Assembly: GCF_002163625.1 (NCBI RefSeq)
Contig: NZ_CP020892.1
Span: 3,410,001 to 3,474,000, forward strand
Direction: 5' to 3'
DNA: 64,000 nucleotides
Origin: Pseudomonas sp. M30-35
Lineage (GTDB): Bacteria > Pseudomonadota > Gammaproteobacteria > Pseudomonadales > Pseudomonadaceae
Shown here in pieces: positions 62,309 to 64,000 of the stretch. The position numbers and the translations under genes are program-made. The notes beneath the pieces were generated by a model. That model ran no database searches and was not told where the DNA came from. It saw only the letters and a program-made list of their open reading frames with translations. Position 1 is the first letter of the stretch. The number at the start of each line of letters is the position of its first letter.

Positions 62309-63517
62309 ATGAATGACGCGTTAAACCAGTTGCAGCCCTACCCGTTCGAGAAACTCCGCGCCTTGCTTGGCAGCGTGACGCCGAACGCAGAGAAAAAGGC
62401 TATCGCCCTGTCCATTGGCGAACCCAAGCATCGCTCGCCTGATTTCGTAGCCAAAGCGCTGAGCGATAACCTTGAGCAACTGGCTGTCTACCCGACTACC
62501 CTGGGTATTGCCGCACTGCGCGAAGCCATCGCCAATTGGGCCAGCAAGCGCTTTAACCTGCCAGTTGGCGCGCTCGACCCTGCCCGCAATGTGTTGCCGG
62601 TCAACGGTACGCGTGAGGCGTTGTTTGCCTTCACCCAAACGGTGGTCAAACGTGCGCAAACCGGCGAACAGCCTGGTTATGTGATCAGTCCGAATCCGTT
62701 TTATCAAATCTATGAAGGCGCAGCACTGCTCGCTGGCGCAGAGCCGCACTACCTGCCTTGCCTGGAGCAGCATGGCTTCAACCCTGATTTTGCAGCCGTC
62801 AGCGATGACGTCTGGCAACGCTGTCAGATTCTGTTTCTGTGCTCACCCGGCAACCCAACGGGCGCGCTGATTCCGCTGGACACCCTGAAAGAACTGATCA
62901 AACTGGCTGACAAGTTTGACTTCGTGATTGCCTCGGACGAGTGCTACAGCGAGCTCTACTTTGATGAAGCCAACCCACCCGCCGGGCTGCTTACCGCCTG
63001 CGCTGAATTGGGCCGCAACGATTTTAAACGCTGCGTGGTATTTCACAGCCTGTCGAAACGCTCTAACCTGCCGGGATTGCGCTCCGGGTTTGTGGCTGGC
63101 GATGCCGACATACTGAAATCTTTCCTGCTGTATCGTACCTACCACGGCTGTGCGATGCCGGTGCAGACGCAGTTGGCTAGCATTGCGGCATGGACCGATG
63201 AGGCTCACGTACTCGCTAACCGCGACCTGTACCGCGAGAAATTTGATGCCGTGCTGGCGATTCTCGATGGCGTGCTTGACGTACAGCGCCCGGACGGCGG
63301 CTTTTATCTGTGGGCGAAAACCCCAATAGATGACGAACAGTTCAGCCGTGATTTGTATGCCCAGGAGCACGTAACTGTCGTGCCCGGCTCATACCTGTCA
63401 CGCAGCGTTAATGGTCATAACCCTGGCGCGGGTCGCGTACGCATGGCGCTGGTCGCGCCGTTGGCTGAGTGCGTTGAAGCGGCAGAACGGATTCGTCAGT
63501 TTGTGAAGAATGACTAA
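62309..63517 (+). CDS. dapC: Succinyldiaminopimelate transaminase DapC
   Basis: A 402-residue PLP enzyme (class I aminotransferase) making N-succinyl-diaminopimelate for lysine and peptidoglycan. The PLP lysine is in VVFHSLSKRSNLPGLRSGF; LCSPGNPTGALIPL and ASDECYSELYFDEANPPAG are cofactor-contact motifs, and GAGRVRMALVA holds the substrate-binding Arg. It precedes dapD by one gene, supporting the assignment over other class I transaminases. Confidence 0.93.
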   Translation: MNDALNQLQPYPFEKLRALLGSVTPNAEKKAIALSIGEPKHRSPDFVAKALSDNLEQLAVYPTTLGIAALREAIANWASKRFNLPVGALDPARNVLPVNGTREALFAFTQTVVKRAQTGEQPGYVISPNPFYQIYEGAALLAGAEPHYLPCLEQHGFNPDFAAVSDDVWQRCQILFLCSPGNPTGALIPLDTLKELIKLADKFDFVIASDECYSELYFDEANPPAGLLTACAELGRNDFKRCVVFHSLSKRSNLPGLRSGFVAGDADILKSFLLYRTYHGCAMPVQTQLASIAAWTDEAHVLANRDLYREKFDAVLAILDGVLDVQRPDGGFYLWAKTPIDDEQFSRDLYAQEHVTVVPGSYLSRSVNGHNPGAGRVRMALVAPLAECVEAAERIRQFVKND

Positions 63518-63566
63518 GGCGAGCATTTTAACGCTATCGCCTGCACGGCTTTAAGAGGTTGATTGA

Positions 63567-63914
63567 ATGAGCAATACCCTATTTGGCATCAAAGCCTGTG
63601 ACACCATGAAAAAGGCTCGTACCTGGCTCGACGAGCACGCTGTAAGCTACCAATTTCATGATTACAAAGCCGTGGGCATTGACCGCGGCAACCTGGAAAA
63701 GTGGTGCAACGAACATGGCTGGGAAGTTGTACTCAACCGTGCTGGCACCACCTTCCGCAAGCTGGATGAGGCGCAGAAAAGCGACCTCGACCAGAACAAG
63801 GCCATCGAGTTGATGCTGGCCCAACCGTCGATGATTAAACGCCCAGTCCTTGATCTAGGCGATAGAACCCTGGTGGGTTTCAAACCTGACCGTTATGCAG
63901 CCGAGCTGGCCTAA
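63567..63914 (+). CDS. ArsC/Spx-family reductase-like protein (YffB type)
   Basis: A 115-residue thioredoxin-fold protein. The N-terminus has GIKACDTMKKARTWLDEHAV, where the single Cys in CDTMKKA corresponds to the family's catalytic Cys; SMIKRPVLDLGDRTLVGF is the conserved Arg/Pro region. YffB-like members lie between dapC and dapD-type genes in Pseudomonas. Function is probably a glutathione-dependent thiol reductase; true arsenate reduction is not indicated. It starts 49 bases after dapC. Confidence 0.85.
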   Translation: MSNTLFGIKACDTMKKARTWLDEHAVSYQFHDYKAVGIDRGNLEKWCNEHGWEVVLNRAGTTFRKLDEAQKSDLDQNKAIELMLAQPSMIKRPVLDLGDRTLVGFKPDRYAAELA

Positions 63915-63954
63915 CGCATTTCTTAAATATTGAATTTGCTGCAAGGAACTCAAC

Positions 63955-64000
63955 ATGAACAACACTCTCTACAGCCTGGCCTTCGGCGTAGGTACACAAA
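63955..64000 (+). CDS. dapD: Tetrahydrodipicolinate N-succinyltransferase DapD, 3' end outside window
   Basis: Only the first 15 codons are present (MNNTLYSLAFGVGTQ), matching the N-terminus of the Pseudomonas-type DapD. CAAGGAA lies 8 bases before the ATG. Its product is the substrate of DapC in the succinylase branch of lysine synthesis. The rest runs beyond the right edge. Confidence 0.8.
   Translation, partial: MNNTLYSLAFGVGTQ

Overview
The window looks like a core chromosomal segment of a Pseudomonas (gammaproteobacterium, moderate GC). Gene content and order match the conserved Pseudomonas backbone running erdR-dgkA, recX-recA-cinA-mutS-fdxA-rsmZ-rpoS-nlpD-pcm-surE-truD-ispF-fghA-adhC, then ispD-ftsB-eno-kdsA-pyrG-tilS-accA-dnaE, then rnhB-lpxB-lpxA-fabZ-lpxD-skp-bamA-rseP-dxr-cdsA-uppS-frr-pyrH-tsf-rpsB, and finally map-glnD-dapC-dapD. 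The species cannot be named from the sequence alone. Assignments rest on reading protein motifs and gene order; no database search was run.

Layout. 1-1.2 kb: the 3' part of trmO and a DoxX-type membrane protein, then about 800 bp of non-coding DNA. 2.0-6.8 kb: cyoABCDE (cytochrome bo3 ubiquinol oxidase and heme O synthase). 7-13.7 kb: fpr with a divergent LysR regulator, dgkA, the response regulator erdR, an EamA transporter, a DTW-domain tRNA modification enzyme, a small secreted protein and a LOG-family protein. 13.8-20.4 kb: recX-recA (with a LexA box), cinA, an inserted FkbM methyltransferase plus a broken phage-type integrase, mutS and fdxA. 20.5-26.8 kb: the small RNA rsmZ with a likely GacA site, rpoS, nlpD, a DUF368 protein, pcm-surE-truD-ispF. 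26.9-30.5 kb: glutathione-dependent formaldehyde detoxification (fghA, adhC) with a divergent LysR gene and an HPF-like protein. 30.5-58.4 kb: a long minus-strand series for isoprenoid, CTP, KDO, lipid A, phospholipid and outer-membrane biogenesis, DNA replication and translation. 58.7-64 kb: map, glnD, dapC, an ArsC-like protein and the start of dapD on the plus strand.

How the genes work together. The minus-strand block from rpsB down to ispD couples translation (rpsB, tsf, frr), UMP/CTP supply (pyrH, pyrG), isoprenoid carriers (dxr, ispD, uppS), CDP-diacylglycerol (cdsA), lipid A/LPS (lpxD, fabZ, lpxA, lpxB, kdsA) and outer-membrane assembly (bamA, skp, rseP). Many neighbours overlap by 1-16 bases, but several intrinsic-terminator-like hairpins sit inside the series (lpxD/fabZ, rpsB/tsf, eno/ftsB, fghA/ispF), suggesting graded read-through.

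The main accessory signal is at the cinA-mutS junction, a known Pseudomonas hotspot for prophages and tailocins. Here it holds an FkbM-type methyltransferase and a frameshifted tyrosine-recombinase C-terminus that runs in frame into mutS. Other unexplained structures are a ~100-bp inverted element with two 30-nt repeats next to recX, a perfect 20-nt palindrome upstream of eno, and a MITE-like sequence upstream of tsf. I found no CRISPR array, no intact insertion sequence, no rRNA and no functional tRNA.
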